NCBI RefSeq assembly: GCF_002272245.1
Contig: NZ_NPDD01000195.1
Span: 1-35,052, forward strand
Length of the DNA: 35,052 nucleotides
Direction: 5' to 3'
Source of the DNA: Bacillus sp. 7884-1
Lineage (GTDB): Bacteria; Bacillota; Bacilli; Bacillales; Cytobacillaceae
This document shows, in pieces, positions 8,715-17,575 of this stretch; position 1 is the first letter of the stretch, and every line of letters begins with the position of its first letter. The translations under genes were made by a program, and so were the position numbers. The notes under the pieces were generated by a model. That model was given only the letters and a program-made list of their open reading frames with translations, was not told the DNA's origin and did not search any database.

Positions 8715-10661
8715 TTACTTATCCTCTGTTTCAGAAGGCTGACTGGCAGGTCCTTCATCCTTCTTTGTATTGATATTTACCTTCACATCATCTGATTTTT
8801 TCATATCAACTCGAACACTTTCTAGTTCAGCTGCAGATTCTGGCATACGGCCATTTTTAATTAAATAATCGATTTGTTCTGCATTGAGCGTTTCGACTTC
8901 AAGAAGAGTCTTAGCAATCAGGTCAAGTTTATCACGATTCTCAATAAGAATCGTTTTAGCTCTTTCATAACATTCTTTAAGAATGCGTTGAATTTCAAGG
9001 TCAATTTCAAAGGCAATGGCATCGGAATAGTTTTGCTCATTATGAATGTCACGGCCCAAGAATACTTGACCGCCTGAAGCCTGACCGAATTGTCCTACGC
9101 CAAGCTTATCACTCATACCAAATTCAGTAACCATTTTACGAGCAATTCCTGTCGCACGTTGGAAATCATTGTGAGCTCCAGTACTTACCTCACCAAAGAC
9201 AATCTCTTCTGCAACACGTCCACCCAATAAGCCCACAATTTTATCAAGTAATTCTGGCTTCGTCATAAAGTAACGGTCTTCCCTTGGAAGCATCACTGCG
9301 TATCCGCCGGCTTGACCACGAGGTACGATTGTAACCTTATGAACCATATCTGCCTCATTAAGGATTAATCCAATTACTGTATGCCCGCCTTCATGGAAAG
9401 CAACAATATTGCGTTCTTTCTTTGAGATAACACGAGTCTTTTTAGCAGGACCAGCAATGACCCTGTCCGTTGCTTCATCAATATCTTCCATGTCGACCTT
9501 CTTCTTATTCTGACGAGCAGCAACTAAGGCTGCTTCATTTAATAAGTTTTCTAAGTCTGCACCAGAAAAACCTGGTGTACGCATCGCTATATTTTTTAAG
9601 TTAACGGCTTCATCTAATGGTTTATTCTTTGCATGTACTTTAAGGACTGCTTCACGGCCATTTACATCTGGACGATCAACAGTAATTTGACGGTCAAAAC
9701 GTCCTGGACGCAATAACGCAGGGTCAAGGATATCCGGACGGTTTGTAGCGGCAATAATAATGATTCCTTCATTTGCCCCGAATCCATCCATCTCAACTAG
9801 TAATTGGTTCAAGGTTTGCTCACGCTCATCGTGACCTCCGCCTAAACCAGCACCACGTTGACGGCCGACCGCATCAATTTCATCGATAAAAATGATACAT
9901 GGAGCATTTTTCTTTGCATTTTCGAATAAATCACGTACACGGGATGCACCGACCCCAACAAACATTTCAACGAAGTCAGAACCACTAATAGAGAAGAAAG
10001 GAACACCAGCTTCACCTGCTACTGCACGTGCAAGTAAAGTTTTACCTGTACCTGGAGGACCCACAAGGAGTACTCCTTTTGGAATACGGGCACCAAGTTC
10101 CGCAAATTTCCTAGGATCCTTAAGGAATTCTACCACTTCGACTAATTCTTGTTTTTCTTCATCCGCTCCAGCAACATCCTTAAATCGAGCCTTCTTCTTG
10201 TCATCATTGTAAAGCTTTGCTTTACTCTTACCAAAGTTCATAACACGGCTTCCGCCGCCTTGAGCTTGATTTAATAAGAAGAAGAATAAGATAAAGATAA
10301 TCACAAATGGAATAATGGAGGTAAAGAATGTTACCCATCCACTAGTTTCTTTAGCAGGCATTACTTCTACCTTCGAACCTGCTGCATCAATACGCTCTAG
10401 AATTTTCTCACTGTTTGGTACATACGTTAAGAAGTTCTTACCACTTTTTATCTCTTTTTCAAACTTCCCCCGAACTTCAAATACCCCACGTTCAGGCTGC
10501 ATCGAAAATTCGTCCACTTCATTCTTTTCTAAATGTGCTACAAACTCATTGTAAGAAATGTTATCCGTAGGTTCGTTGCTGCCATTGAAGAAGCTTACCA
10601 CGCCAATTATGACTAAAAATATCAATAAATAAAAGATGGTATTACGGAAAATCCGATTCAT
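8715..10661 (-). CDS. ftsH: ATP-dependent zinc metalloprotease FtsH
   Basis: Hexameric membrane AAA+ protease that degrades membrane and regulatory proteins; in B. subtilis it affects sporulation through Spo0E-type inhibitors. The 648 aa show TM1 (about 6-24), an extracytoplasmic domain (25-108), TM2 (about 109-131), Walker A GPPGTGKT (201-208), pore loop FVGVG (234-238), Walker B IIFIDE (ending Glu261), the arginine-rich second region of homology, the zinc motif HEGGH (423-427), and the third zinc ligand in HNDFQRAT. The C-terminus is a charged tail. The ATG has GGAGGAGG a few nt upstream. A possible promoter with -10 TATGAT lies in 10665-10749. Confidence 0.98.
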   Translation of the reverse strand: MNRIFRNTIFYLLIFLVIIGVVSFFNGSNEPTDNISYNEFVAHLEKNEVDEFSMQPERGVFEVRGKFEKEIKSGKNFLTYVPNSEKILERIDAAGSKVEVMPAKETSGWVTFFTSIIPFVIIFILFFFLLNQAQGGGSRVMNFGKSKAKLYNDDKKKARFKDVAGADEEKQELVEVVEFLKDPRKFAELGARIPKGVLLVGPPGTGKTLLARAVAGEAGVPFFSISGSDFVEMFVGVGASRVRDLFENAKKNAPCIIFIDEIDAVGRQRGAGLGGGHDEREQTLNQLLVEMDGFGANEGIIIIAATNRPDILDPALLRPGRFDRQITVDRPDVNGREAVLKVHAKNKPLDEAVNLKNIAMRTPGFSGADLENLLNEAALVAARQNKKKVDMEDIDEATDRVIAGPAKKTRVISKKERNIVAFHEGGHTVIGLILNEADMVHKVTIVPRGQAGGYAVMLPREDRYFMTKPELLDKIVGLLGGRVAEEIVFGEVSTGAHNDFQRATGIARKMVTEFGMSDKLGVGQFGQASGGQVFLGRDIHNEQNYSDAIAFEIDLEIQRILKECYERAKTILIENRDKLDLIAKTLLEVETLNAEQIDYLIKNGRMPESAAELESVRVDMKKSDDVKVNINTKKDEGPASQPSETEDK

Positions 10662-10749
10662 CTCTTACCTCCTCCCGCGATAAAAACTTTTTTAGATAGT
10701 ATCATAGAAAATCATTCCAATTCTTAAATTAATCTGGTTTTAGTTTCAT

Positions 10750-11298
10750 TTAAAGATTATCGCTATATACTTCTGGTTTTAAAACTCCAATATATGGAAG
10801 GTTCCGGTATTTTTCGAGATAGTCTAAACCGTATCCTACCACAAATTCATCTGGGACAATAAAACCAACATAATCCGCCTTTATTGCACTCTTCCTTCCT
10901 GTTGGTTTGTCAAGCAGGGTAACAATTTTGATTGATTTCGCCTTCCTATATCGGAATAAATCATGGAGATAGCTTAATGTTAAGCCGCTATCGATGATAT
11001 CCTCAATAATTAAGATGTCTCTTCCTTCTACTGAAGTATCTAAATCCTTTAGGATTTTCACTTCTCCTGAAGAAACAAAACCAGATCCATAGCTCGAAAC
11101 ATCCATAAAATCCATTTCTAGATAACAATCCATTCGTTTTAGTAAATCAGCCATAAATGGCATTGCACCCTTTAGAACACAGATAGCAAGAGGAACCGTA
11201 TCTTTATATTCCTCCGTTAATTCAGCCGCTAACACCTTGATTTTTTCCTGAATTTCCTCTTCAGAAACTAACACCTTTTCAATATCCTGATTCATCAT
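10750..11298 (-). CDS. hprT: Hypoxanthine-guanine phosphoribosyltransferase
   Basis: Salvages hypoxanthine and guanine to IMP and GMP using PRPP. At 182 aa it is of family length, with the PRPP-binding segment [11 protein letters not shown] (97-107), the LKGA loop near 42-45 and the purine-binding [11 protein letters not shown] (150-160). It begins ATGATG with AGGAGG 8 nt before the first ATG. It follows tilS by 23 nt. In B. subtilis TilS and HprT interact and regulate ftsH; the same gene order is kept. Confidence 0.97.
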   Translation of the reverse strand: MMNQDIEKVLVSEEEIQEKIKVLAAELTEEYKDTVPLAICVLKGAMPFMADLLKRMDCYLEMDFMDVSSYGSGFVSSGEVKILKDLDTSVEGRDILIIEDIIDSGLTLSYLHDLFRYRKAKSIKIVTLLDKPTGRKSAIKADYVGFIVPDEFVVGYGLDYLEKYRNLPYIGVLKPEVYSDNL

Positions 11299-11321
11299 AA
11301 ATTGCGCCTCCTAGAAGATCA

Positions 11322-12710
11322 TTACTTATTATATGTGAGTAGTATATACTGACTTGTTGAATGATTAATGCCTTCGATAGCAGATTTTTTTAATCCAGGA
11401 AGCCATAGAATCCACCCATCTTTGTCAGTAATAACAGGCCATGAATCTCGATCCTGAATAGGAACTTTACTATCGATAAAAATATCCTTTAGTTTTTTAG
11501 TTCCAGTCATTCCTTTCAGGTTCATGCGGTCCCCTATTTTTCTGGTTCGAATCTCGATGGGCAGCTTAATCTTGTCAGCAGGAAATAGTGCATAAAATCC
11601 TTTTGTTTCAATAGTACCTTTATCATCAATTACATCCATTCTAATACTTGCCCCATTAGGTAATTTAATTACACCAGGTCCTGATAGTTCATAGGAATAA
11701 GGTGTACTCGCTTTCACTTCAAATTGGAAGGAAAGCTGTGAATAAGAACGAATCACTTTTAGTCCAATGGGAAGATCAAGTGTTCCAGAAGGATGATGAT
11801 GTCGAATTAAAGATAGAATATCATCAATATGTAAAGCAGAAAGTGACACTGGTATTACTTTGTAAAGATAGTTTAATATTAGTTGAATACCTCTTCTTTG
11901 TAAAGGAATTGGCATTTCTAGAAAAGGGATTATGTCAATGATAATTTTATTTCCTTCTCCCATTTTCATTACTTTATTCATTCTTTGGACAGTTAATTCC
12001 TGAAGAAGTATTTCATCGTTCTGTACATCTTCACTAAAACGTTGAAAATGTTCATGGACATTTTGATTTTCTGCTTTTAAAAAGGGAAGAACTTCATTTC
12101 GAAAACGATTCCTGCTATAAATATTTTTTTTATTGCTTGGGTCTAGTCTAGGTACTAAATGCTGCTTCTGACAATATTCTGCAAGCTCTGCCTTCGTTAA
12201 CGATAGGAAAGGGCGAATAATAAATCCATTCCCAAAAGGTCTCGTGAACGGAATCCCTGCTCTTGCAGCACCAGAACTCCCTCTTGTCAATCGCATTAAA
12301 ATCGTCTCAACTTGATCGTCACCATGATGACCAAGGGCTAAAAAGTCATAATTGTATTTTTCCATTATTCCTTCAAAAAACTCATATCTTGCTTGTCTTG
12401 ATGCAACTTGCGAGTTTTCCCTTGTTCTCTGAATGATTTCAGGAACATTTATTCGTGCCATTTCAAACGGAATTTCCTTTTGTTCACAATAAGCCTTCAC
12501 AAATAAAGCATCTTCAAATGATTCTTGGCCACGAAACATATGATCTACGTGTGCAGCTACAATGGAGAGATTTTTCTCTTCCCTTTGCATCCACAAGAAG
12601 TGAAGCAATGCCAGTGAATCTGGTCCGCCCGAAACTCCAACCACCACTTTTTTATTTTCTATTTGAAATGAAAGGCGATTGAGTAGTGCAGCTACCTTTG
12701 CTTCTAACAT
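11322..12710 (-). CDS. tilS: tRNA(Ile)-lysidine synthase
   Basis: Converts the wobble cytidine of tRNA-Ile(CAU) to lysidine using ATP and lysine, so that AUA is read as isoleucine; essential. The N-terminal PP-loop ATPase has SGGPDS at 27-32, followed by the HVDHMFRGQES and LGHHGDDQVETILMRL segments. The C-terminal region (about 230-462) includes the lysidine-specific substrate-binding domains, with ELSGPGVIKLP and RTRKIGDRM. The ATG has AAGGAAG about 8 nt upstream. The gene is transcribed from 12761-12790 or by read-through past the yabT terminator. Confidence 0.96.
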   Translation of the reverse strand: MLEAKVAALLNRLSFQIENKKVVVGVSGGPDSLALLHFLWMQREEKNLSIVAAHVDHMFRGQESFEDALFVKAYCEQKEIPFEMARINVPEIIQRTRENSQVASRQARYEFFEGIMEKYNYDFLALGHHGDDQVETILMRLTRGSSGAARAGIPFTRPFGNGFIIRPFLSLTKAELAEYCQKQHLVPRLDPSNKKNIYSRNRFRNEVLPFLKAENQNVHEHFQRFSEDVQNDEILLQELTVQRMNKVMKMGEGNKIIIDIIPFLEMPIPLQRRGIQLILNYLYKVIPVSLSALHIDDILSLIRHHHPSGTLDLPIGLKVIRSYSQLSFQFEVKASTPYSYELSGPGVIKLPNGASIRMDVIDDKGTIETKGFYALFPADKIKLPIEIRTRKIGDRMNLKGMTGTKKLKDIFIDSKVPIQDRDSWPVITDKDGWILWLPGLKKSAIEGINHSTSQYILLTYNK

Positions 12711-12760
12711 TTTGCATTCTTCCTTATAAAGATTCTTTAAAAATTATTTTGAATATCACT

Positions 12761-12790
12761 AGCTTACCACTTTTATGACAAAAGTATCAA
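12761..12790 (-). promoter_or_regulatory. Possible tilS-hprT promoter
   Basis: Minus-strand TTGATA (12785-12790), 18-bp spacer, TAAGCT (12761-12766). An alternative TTGTCA-17-TGATAT overlaps it. It lies directly downstream of the yabT terminator, where a housekeeping promoter is expected. Confidence 0.45.
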
Positions 12791-12818
12791 AAACAAAGAC
12801 CTAATTGATTAGGTCTTT
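12788..12818. terminator. Terminator between yabT and tilS, probably bidirectional
   Basis: Perfect 10-bp stem AAAGACCTAA/TTAGGTCTTT (12795-12804 with 12809-12818) with a 4-nt loop. The minus strand continues TTTGTTTTT and the plus strand TTTTTTT, so it can work both ways. It lies about 47 nt after the yabT stop. Confidence 0.8.
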
Positions 12819-12864
12819 TTTTCCTTCCCTTATATACGAAATGTTGAACCATTAGTTTCAAAAA

Positions 12865-13881
12865 TCATAAAAGTTTTTGAAAAATATACAATAAGTATAA
12901 AAGTGTAATGAAGGTTGTAATACAGATTGTTTCGAACCAGCGGCTTTTTTTCTTCTTTCTACGGTACGTCTGCCTGCTTTTTGGCTGACTTACAGCCTGG
13001 CTTACTTTTTGTTTTTGATGGGTACTAGTGGTGGGTTTGGTTACGGGTTGTTTATTTCCAGGATGACTAGTTTTATTATCCATAACAAGCGATAATAATT
13101 CTGTTCTCATTTCGAGTGCATTCGAGTATTGTCCATAAAGTGCTTTTACAATGACTTTTTCTAGTGGAAGTAAATCCTTCTGATTTCGAATGGCTTCTCT
13201 AAGCTGGGCAATTCCACCCGTTGTTTTATTAAACCGTTTTGGGTAGGCAGTATTAATCATAATCATTGCGACAGCAAATAAATCATAAGCCGGATCGGCT
13301 TTTCTTGATCCTAATCCCCAGTACCCTCTATCATAAAACTCAGTAAACTCCTTAATGGCTCTTCCTTGAAGAGTTGTTCCACCGACATCAATGCACCTAA
13401 TCTTAGGGGTGGGACCAGTAACAATTAGGTTTTCTGGCTTTAAATCCCCAAATACCCAGCCATTTTCATGCAATTTATTCAAGTCATTTAACAATTGCAG
13501 AAAAAGAACAGTGGTCCATGATTTTCCTTTACTTTGAATAAATGTCAATAAGTCAGGGCCTTGAATATATTCCATGGCGTAAAATGAAATCTGTCCTCGA
13601 TTACTTTTCCAATCATCTACATCAAGCAAAGAAGGCCCGAGGGTTGACCCTTGGACCTTCGCAAATGACCTTAATACATTTACCTCAGAGGTAATAGACA
13701 TTCCGTTATCACTCATCTTTAACGCTACCTGCGTGTTTTTAAACTTTGCAAGGTAGACAATGCCGTTTGCTCCAAATCCGAGTTCCTTTAGAACTGTATA
13801 TTTATTTGAATGCCATTTTCCAGTGATTATAGTGCCAGGTGATACCTTACATCGACTCTTCAATGAATGATTCATCATCAC
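12865..13881 (-). CDS. yabT: Sporulation Ser/Thr protein kinase YabT
   Basis: Hanks-type kinase; in B. subtilis it is DNA-activated and phosphorylates RecA and other targets in early sporulation. The 338 aa contain a glycine-rich loop GFGANGIVYLA (35-45), catalytic Lys55 in VALK, the catalytic loop GDLKPEN (145-151, with Asp146; the usual HRD is replaced by FGD), and DVG in place of DFG (Asp165). A basic, Q/K/T-rich linker (about 275-316) may bind DNA, and a C-terminal TM anchor lies at about 319-337. It starts at GTG 13881, 11 nt after AAGGAG; ATG codons at 13878 and 13875 are alternatives. It overlaps yabS by 35 nt. Confidence 0.92.
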   Translation of the reverse strand: MMMNHSLKSRCKVSPGTIITGKWHSNKYTVLKELGFGANGIVYLAKFKNTQVALKMSDNGMSITSEVNVLRSFAKVQGSTLGPSLLDVDDWKSNRGQISFYAMEYIQGPDLLTFIQSKGKSWTTVLFLQLLNDLNKLHENGWVFGDLKPENLIVTGPTPKIRCIDVGGTTLQGRAIKEFTEFYDRGYWGLGSRKADPAYDLFAVAMIMINTAYPKRFNKTTGGIAQLREAIRNQKDLLPLEKVIVKALYGQYSNALEMRTELLSLVMDNKTSHPGNKQPVTKPTTSTHQKQKVSQAVSQPKSRQTYRRKKKKSRWFETICITTFITLLYLLYIFQKLL

Positions 13882-14590
13882 CGGTCAAAAGACTCCTTAA
13901 TGAACGTTTTGAATTAAATGAAGTTAGTGCTGTACGAATTGCAGGTCCTGTTGGAGTAATTCCACCTGTTGTAAGCTGGGAGAAGATACTTGTCAAAGAT
14001 TGTAGCTTTGGAGTCCATTCTAGAATTTTTTCGACATCATTCTTTTTCCCGGGAAATACAAAAACTGCAAACTGATTATCACCTGTACGTGCATTCAGGC
14101 TTAGCGATAGGTCAAGTAGTGCCTCTTTTACGGTAGGTAGCTTGTGTTTCATACTTGCACTTGTATCGACAAGAATCAACACCTCTAATTCGACAGTTTC
14201 TCCAAGCTCATCAACCACTTCCATTACTTCCCCTCTTTTCTCAGGAGGAAGATCTTCAATGGTTTGTGAGCGGCCAAGAATTTGCTGTAATTCTCGGTTT
14301 ACCACACCTTGGATTGTCTGGGTCATTGCTTTCCTTGTAACCATTTGGACCGTTTGTGAGAGTTGCTGAGCATAAACGATTTGACTGACTCCGCCGCCAG
14401 ACATGGCTATTCCTTCAATTTCCGTCATACCCTTTTCATCAATTACATCCTGCTCCATAACACCGATAACATTTACGGAAATACCTTGTTCTTTTGCAAG
14501 AGCCGCCATCGCAATAGGATCTTCCCCTTGATTTGAACAGCCGTCTGTTATTAATAGAATCTGACGAATTTTCCCTGTATACATACTCAT
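13847..14590 (-). CDS. yabS: vWA-domain protein YabS (circularly permuted order)
   Basis: Cytosolic 247-aa protein with von Willebrand A motifs; function unknown. The metal-site (MIDAS) elements are all present but in permuted order: ITDG (14-17), normally in the fourth strand, comes first with its following VNVIGV strand (39-44). A helical linker (about 65-120) follows, then DTSAS (142-146) and the threonine motif GGITPTG (199-205). It ends soon after the third helix, so the missing late strands must be those at the N-terminus. The GGAGGG site at the start is part of an inverted repeat. It sits between spoIIE and yabT, overlapping the latter. B. subtilis has the same gene in the same place. 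Confidence 0.9.
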   Translation of the reverse strand: MSMYTGKIRQILLITDGCSNQGEDPIAMAALAKEQGISVNVIGVMEQDVIDEKGMTEIEGIAMSGGGVSQIVYAQQLSQTVQMVTRKAMTQTIQGVVNRELQQILGRSQTIEDLPPEKRGEVMEVVDELGETVELEVLILVDTSASMKHKLPTVKEALLDLSLSLNARTGDNQFAVFVFPGKKNDVEKILEWTPKLQSLTSIFSQLTTGGITPTGPAIRTALTSFNSKRSLRSLLTGDDESFIEESM

Positions 14591-14593
14591 TCT

Positions 14594-14637
14594 CCCTCCA
14601 CTTTTCGAGTTACTTCCATTTTCGACACGGTGGAGGG
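14594..14637 (-). repeat. Inverted repeat masking the yabS ribosome binding site
   Basis: Perfect 8-bp arms CCCTCCAC (minus strand, 14630-14637) and GTGGAGGG (14594-14601), 28 nt apart, with TCGA words inside that could extend the fold. The downstream arm contains the yabS Shine-Dalgarno sequence. There is no T-run, so it is not a standard terminator for spoIIE. Confidence 0.6.
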
Positions 14638-14679
14638 GATTTATACATATTCAAAGGGTAAACAGCATAAAATAATTGA

Positions 14680-17160
14680 TTACGCTTGTTTCTTCAACTT
14701 CGTAACAGGAATACTAGCCCATTTAGGTGTATTGTGTTTTATTTTTGCCACAGCAATGGTCATATCATCTCCAATTGAGTTATCCCGTGACCGAATTACC
14801 TCTTCTAATATTAAGTCGGATATTTCCTGAGGATCATCTGTTTGTAATTCTTGTATTTTACGCTTCATCCATAAGTCGTAGTTCTCTACATGTTTAGGAC
14901 CCTCAAATATTCCATCACTCATCATAATGAGTAAATCTCCTGCCTTTAGTTGCTCGCTAACCACATCTACTTCAAATTCTTCTAGTATACCGATTGGCAG
15001 ATTACTAGCCTGAATTTTTATAACCTTATTTCCCCTTTTAATAAAACTAGGAGTGGAGCCAATTTTCAAAAACTTCGCTGATGCGTTTTGCAGGTCAATC
15101 ATGGCTAAGTCTAATGTTGAAAAAATTTCATCTGTCGTACGAAGGGAAAGGATTGAGTTCACTGACTTAATGGCAACTCTTTCTTCAATTCCGGATTGCA
15201 GTATTTTTTGTAAAAGCTGCAATGTCTCCTTGCTCTCATAATGAGCTCTTTCCCCATTTCCCATACCATCACTTATCGCGATTGCGAACTTCCCAAGTCC
15301 CAATTCCATTGTTGAATAGCTGTCACCTGATACAAAACCACCATCCATGGCGGCGTGGGCCATTCCTGTTTCAACCGTATAGGCTTTTGATGAACGAAAG
15401 ATTACGTGGCAGAAACCATTCGGATATGCAGCACATTCTTCAGAGCTAACGATAATCTGCTCCCCGAGGATATCTGAAAGCATTGGTGCAATTAATTTCT
15501 CACACTCACCATGCCCATTGCAGAAAGGGACGGACATTTCGATATCCACATTTCCCGACTCTAGACTATAAATCTCAACATGTTCAACATGAACACCAAA
15601 AGCCTGAATCGCCTCCATAATTTGTTCCTCTTGTTTGTGATGGTTTTCTCTTTCGCGCTGTATTTCCTTTGCGAAGTTATCCATTACCTCTGACACTCCA
15701 AGTAGTTGATCTGCGACAAGTTTTCTACTTTCCTGAACCTGTTTCTTTAGCTTTTGGTTTGCTTGATAAAAGGTCAACTCTTGTCCGACCGCTTCATACA
15801 CTCTTTTTGACCGGGTACAGTGCTTTTCCCACTCACGAGATAATTTAGGTGAAACGACGCCATCATTTTGGTCCATTTCATGAATAATTTCTTCCAAGTA
15901 CCCATAGGTGGTATTAAAATTCTTCGCCCAGCACTGCTCCTTCTTAAAGCATGTGTTACAGGTTTTTTCCGTTACGTGACTCATAAAGAAATCCATTTCG
16001 CGTGCATCCTCGTCAACACTAGGCTTTACTTCCATTTGTGAAAAACTTTTTGAAAGTGCATGGAAGACATTAGAGAACTGAGCAACCCGCTGTGCTGTCA
16101 CATCACGCATTTTCCTCATATATTTTTGTTGTTCGGTTGTGTATTCTGGTGTACCTGGTATATATTTGGCAAGCTTAGAAGTAAATATCTGGGGTGTTAA
16201 AAGGAATAGGAGGATAGCTGCCCCAGACTCCATTAGTGTAATGGTTAAGGTTCCGGTACCGCCCTCCTGACCATACATTCCAATTAACAGTGTTGAAATA
16301 AACAAGCCAATAGCAACGCCTATCTTTTTCCCTTCCTTTAACAAACCGCCTAATACCCCTGAAAACGCGAGTAAACTCATATGATAGAAACTTGAAACAC
16401 TTGCAAGGCTAAAGATTAAACCGGTAACGACCCCAACTGTCGAACCAACCGTTGCTCCCGCAATAAAGGAAAATACTAAAACAAGGTAGCGTGACAGAAT
16501 ATGCTCAAGTGATAAATCGTAAATCTTCCATCCGATGGTTCCCGTCATAATAGAAGCAAGCATAATAATTAAGCAGACAATCTCCTCTGTTTTTAACAAC
16601 TGCCTGCGCTTGTTTAAAATTAATAAGGGGATGCTCTGTAAAAAGATAAGTGTTAGGATAAAGGCAAGACTAGCCTGAACTCCAACCATCATAGCGTCAT
16701 ATAATGAAAGCTGCTTAGATATAATAAAAGCTTCGGCTAATTTTCCTGTCCCTAGAATAATGGCTACAAAGAATGGAATCATTCTCATCTCATTTTTTAT
16801 CCATCGTTCACTAATTCGGTAAATGACTAGAAAAAGGATGGACACCAAAAAGGTAAATGCGGCATTCTTTAAGGAGACAGTTGCGGCACCCGCAACCAAC
16901 CCCACTAAGGCAAGTGGAGACCTATCTCTTTTTATAAGAAAGACTGCAGCGAAAAACGGCAGACTAAAGGGAGCAAGCGTAGACAATATCAAAGCTCTTC
17001 CTAGTAAGAAACCAACCAAAAGTAAAAGGTAACCCTTTACAAGGAAGAAGGATTCAACTTTTAACTGGAATTTTTTCAAGACGCTGTCCCAAGACCATTT
17101 AGAGGATTTAAAGTTAACCTCTCCGACCGGTTCTAGTAAACTCCGTTCTAGCTTTTCCAT
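14680..17160 (-). CDS. spoIIE: Stage II sporulation protein E, PP2C phosphatase
   Basis: Membrane phosphatase that dephosphorylates the anti-anti-sigma factor SpoIIAA, releasing sigma-F in the forespore, and also binds FtsZ at the polar septum. The 826 aa match the usual 827. A multi-pass membrane domain (about 40-325, around ten TM segments) is followed by a regulatory/oligomerisation region (about 330-590) with a cysteine cluster C401, C404, C410, then the PP2C domain (about 590-810). The metal aspartates are in place: VSGDS (613), SDGMGNG (631), MSDGIFEG (749) and GDDMT (798). The ATG has AGGAG upstream. Its promoter (17196-17228) has the long spacer expected for Spo0A control. yabS and yabT follow. 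Confidence 0.98.
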   Translation of the reverse strand: MEKLERSLLEPVGEVNFKSSKWSWDSVLKKFQLKVESFFLVKGYLLLLVGFLLGRALILSTLAPFSLPFFAAVFLIKRDRSPLALVGLVAGAATVSLKNAAFTFLVSILFLVIYRISERWIKNEMRMIPFFVAIILGTGKLAEAFIISKQLSLYDAMMVGVQASLAFILTLIFLQSIPLLILNKRRQLLKTEEIVCLIIMLASIMTGTIGWKIYDLSLEHILSRYLVLVFSFIAGATVGSTVGVVTGLIFSLASVSSFYHMSLLAFSGVLGGLLKEGKKIGVAIGLFISTLLIGMYGQEGGTGTLTITLMESGAAILLFLLTPQIFTSKLAKYIPGTPEYTTEQQKYMRKMRDVTAQRVAQFSNVFHALSKSFSQMEVKPSVDEDAREMDFFMSHVTEKTCNTCFKKEQCWAKNFNTTYGYLEEIIHEMDQNDGVVSPKLSREWEKHCTRSKRVYEAVGQELTFYQANQKLKKQVQESRKLVADQLLGVSEVMDNFAKEIQRERENHHKQEEQIMEAIQAFGVHVEHVEIYSLESGNVDIEMSVPFCNGHGECEKLIAPMLSDILGEQIIVSSEECAAYPNGFCHVIFRSSKAYTVETGMAHAAMDGGFVSGDSYSTMELGLGKFAIAISDGMGNGERAHYESKETLQLLQKILQSGIEERVAIKSVNSILSLRTTDEIFSTLDLAMIDLQNASAKFLKIGSTPSFIKRGNKVIKIQASNLPIGILEEFEVDVVSEQLKAGDLLIMMSDGIFEGPKHVENYDLWMKRKIQELQTDDPQEISDLILEEVIRSRDNSIGDDMTIAVAKIKHNTPKWASIPVTKLKKQA

Positions 17161-17195
17161 AAATCACACTCCTCTATTAATTCTTGTTAATGACT

Positions 17196-17260
17196 ATTAT
17201 AAAATTAATAGATTCAAAATTTTGTCAGATTAGTGAACGTATGCAAAGTTTCGTTCGACG
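17196..17260 (-). promoter_or_regulatory. spoIIE promoter: Spo0A-activated sigma-A type, 21-bp spacer
   Basis: Minus-strand -35 CTGACA (17223-17228) and -10 TATAAT (17196-17201) are separated by 21 bp. This abnormal spacing is the documented signature of the Spo0A-dependent spoIIE and spoIIG promoters. A 0A-box-like CGTCGAA (6 of 7 to TGTCGAA) lies 25 nt upstream of the -35 at 17254-17260, and a further TGTCGGA lies at 17305-17311 on the plus strand. Confidence 0.75.
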
Positions 17261-17326
17261 GTTTCCACTATATTTATTCAATTAATGTTGACAAATTGAA
17301 ATGGTGTCGGAATAAGGAATATTTTT

Positions 17327-17368
17327 TACAAAAAAAAAAGAAGCACCGATTAAGAATCGGTACTTCTT
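17327..17368. terminator. Terminator after tRNA-Met, probably bidirectional
   Basis: 14-bp stem (17338-17351 with 17355-17368), one G:T wobble on the minus strand, 3-nt loop. The minus strand continues as a run of T, and the plus strand also continues into T. It separates the tRNA from the spoIIE promoter. Confidence 0.85.
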
Positions 17369-17374
17369 TTTTTA

Positions 17375-17448
17375 TAGCGGCGGAGGGGATCGAACCCCCG
17401 ACCTTACGGGTATGAACCGTACGCTCTAGCCAGCTGAGCTACACCGCC
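17375..17448 (-). tRNA. tRNA-Met (anticodon CAT), elongator type
   Basis: A 74-nt cloverleaf on the minus strand. The acceptor stem GGCGGTG pairs with CGCCGCT, the D-stem is GCTC/GAGC, the anticodon stem is TACGG/CCGTA around loop TTCATAC, and the T-arm is GGGGG-TTCGATC-CCCTC. The discriminator is A, followed by TAA, so CCA is not encoded and must be added by the nucleotidyltransferase. A G:T pair at 1:72 and the sequence resemble B. subtilis trnSL-Met1 at this position. That locus also has tRNA-Glu, which is absent here. Confidence 0.95.
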
Positions 17449-17470
17449 AAGTATTTAAGGCACAAGCTAT

Positions 17471-17500
17471 ATATTACTATAGAGTGAAAATAGATGTCAA
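17471..17500 (-). promoter_or_regulatory. tRNA-Met promoter
   Basis: Minus-strand -35 TTGACA (17495-17500), 18-bp spacer, -10 TAATAT (17471-17476). The expected start is about 15 nt before the tRNA 5' end, giving a short leader for RNase P removal. Confidence 0.75.
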
Positions 17501-17513
17501 TAAGAATTTTCGA

Positions 17514-17545
17514 AACAAAAAAGACAAGCCGCTAGACCTGTCTTT
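17514..17545 (-). terminator. Intrinsic terminator after yabR
   Basis: Minus-strand 11-bp stem with two wobbles (17535-17545 with 17520-17530), TAGC loop, then TTTGTTT. It lies about 30 nt after the yabR stop. Confidence 0.78.
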
Positions 17546-17575
17546 CTAAATTAATATTTTAATATAAGCAACAAG

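Noticed and set aside
9380..9394. HEGGH instead of the textbook HEAGH zinc motif in FtsH
   Set aside because: Fits HExxH and, as far as I recall, is the form in Bacillus FtsH, so not an anomaly.
17233..17415. 60-codon plus-strand open frame across the tRNA terminator and tRNA-Met
   Set aside because: Runs through a terminator stem and into a tRNA gene; no ribosome binding site; overlaps the spoIIE promoter.
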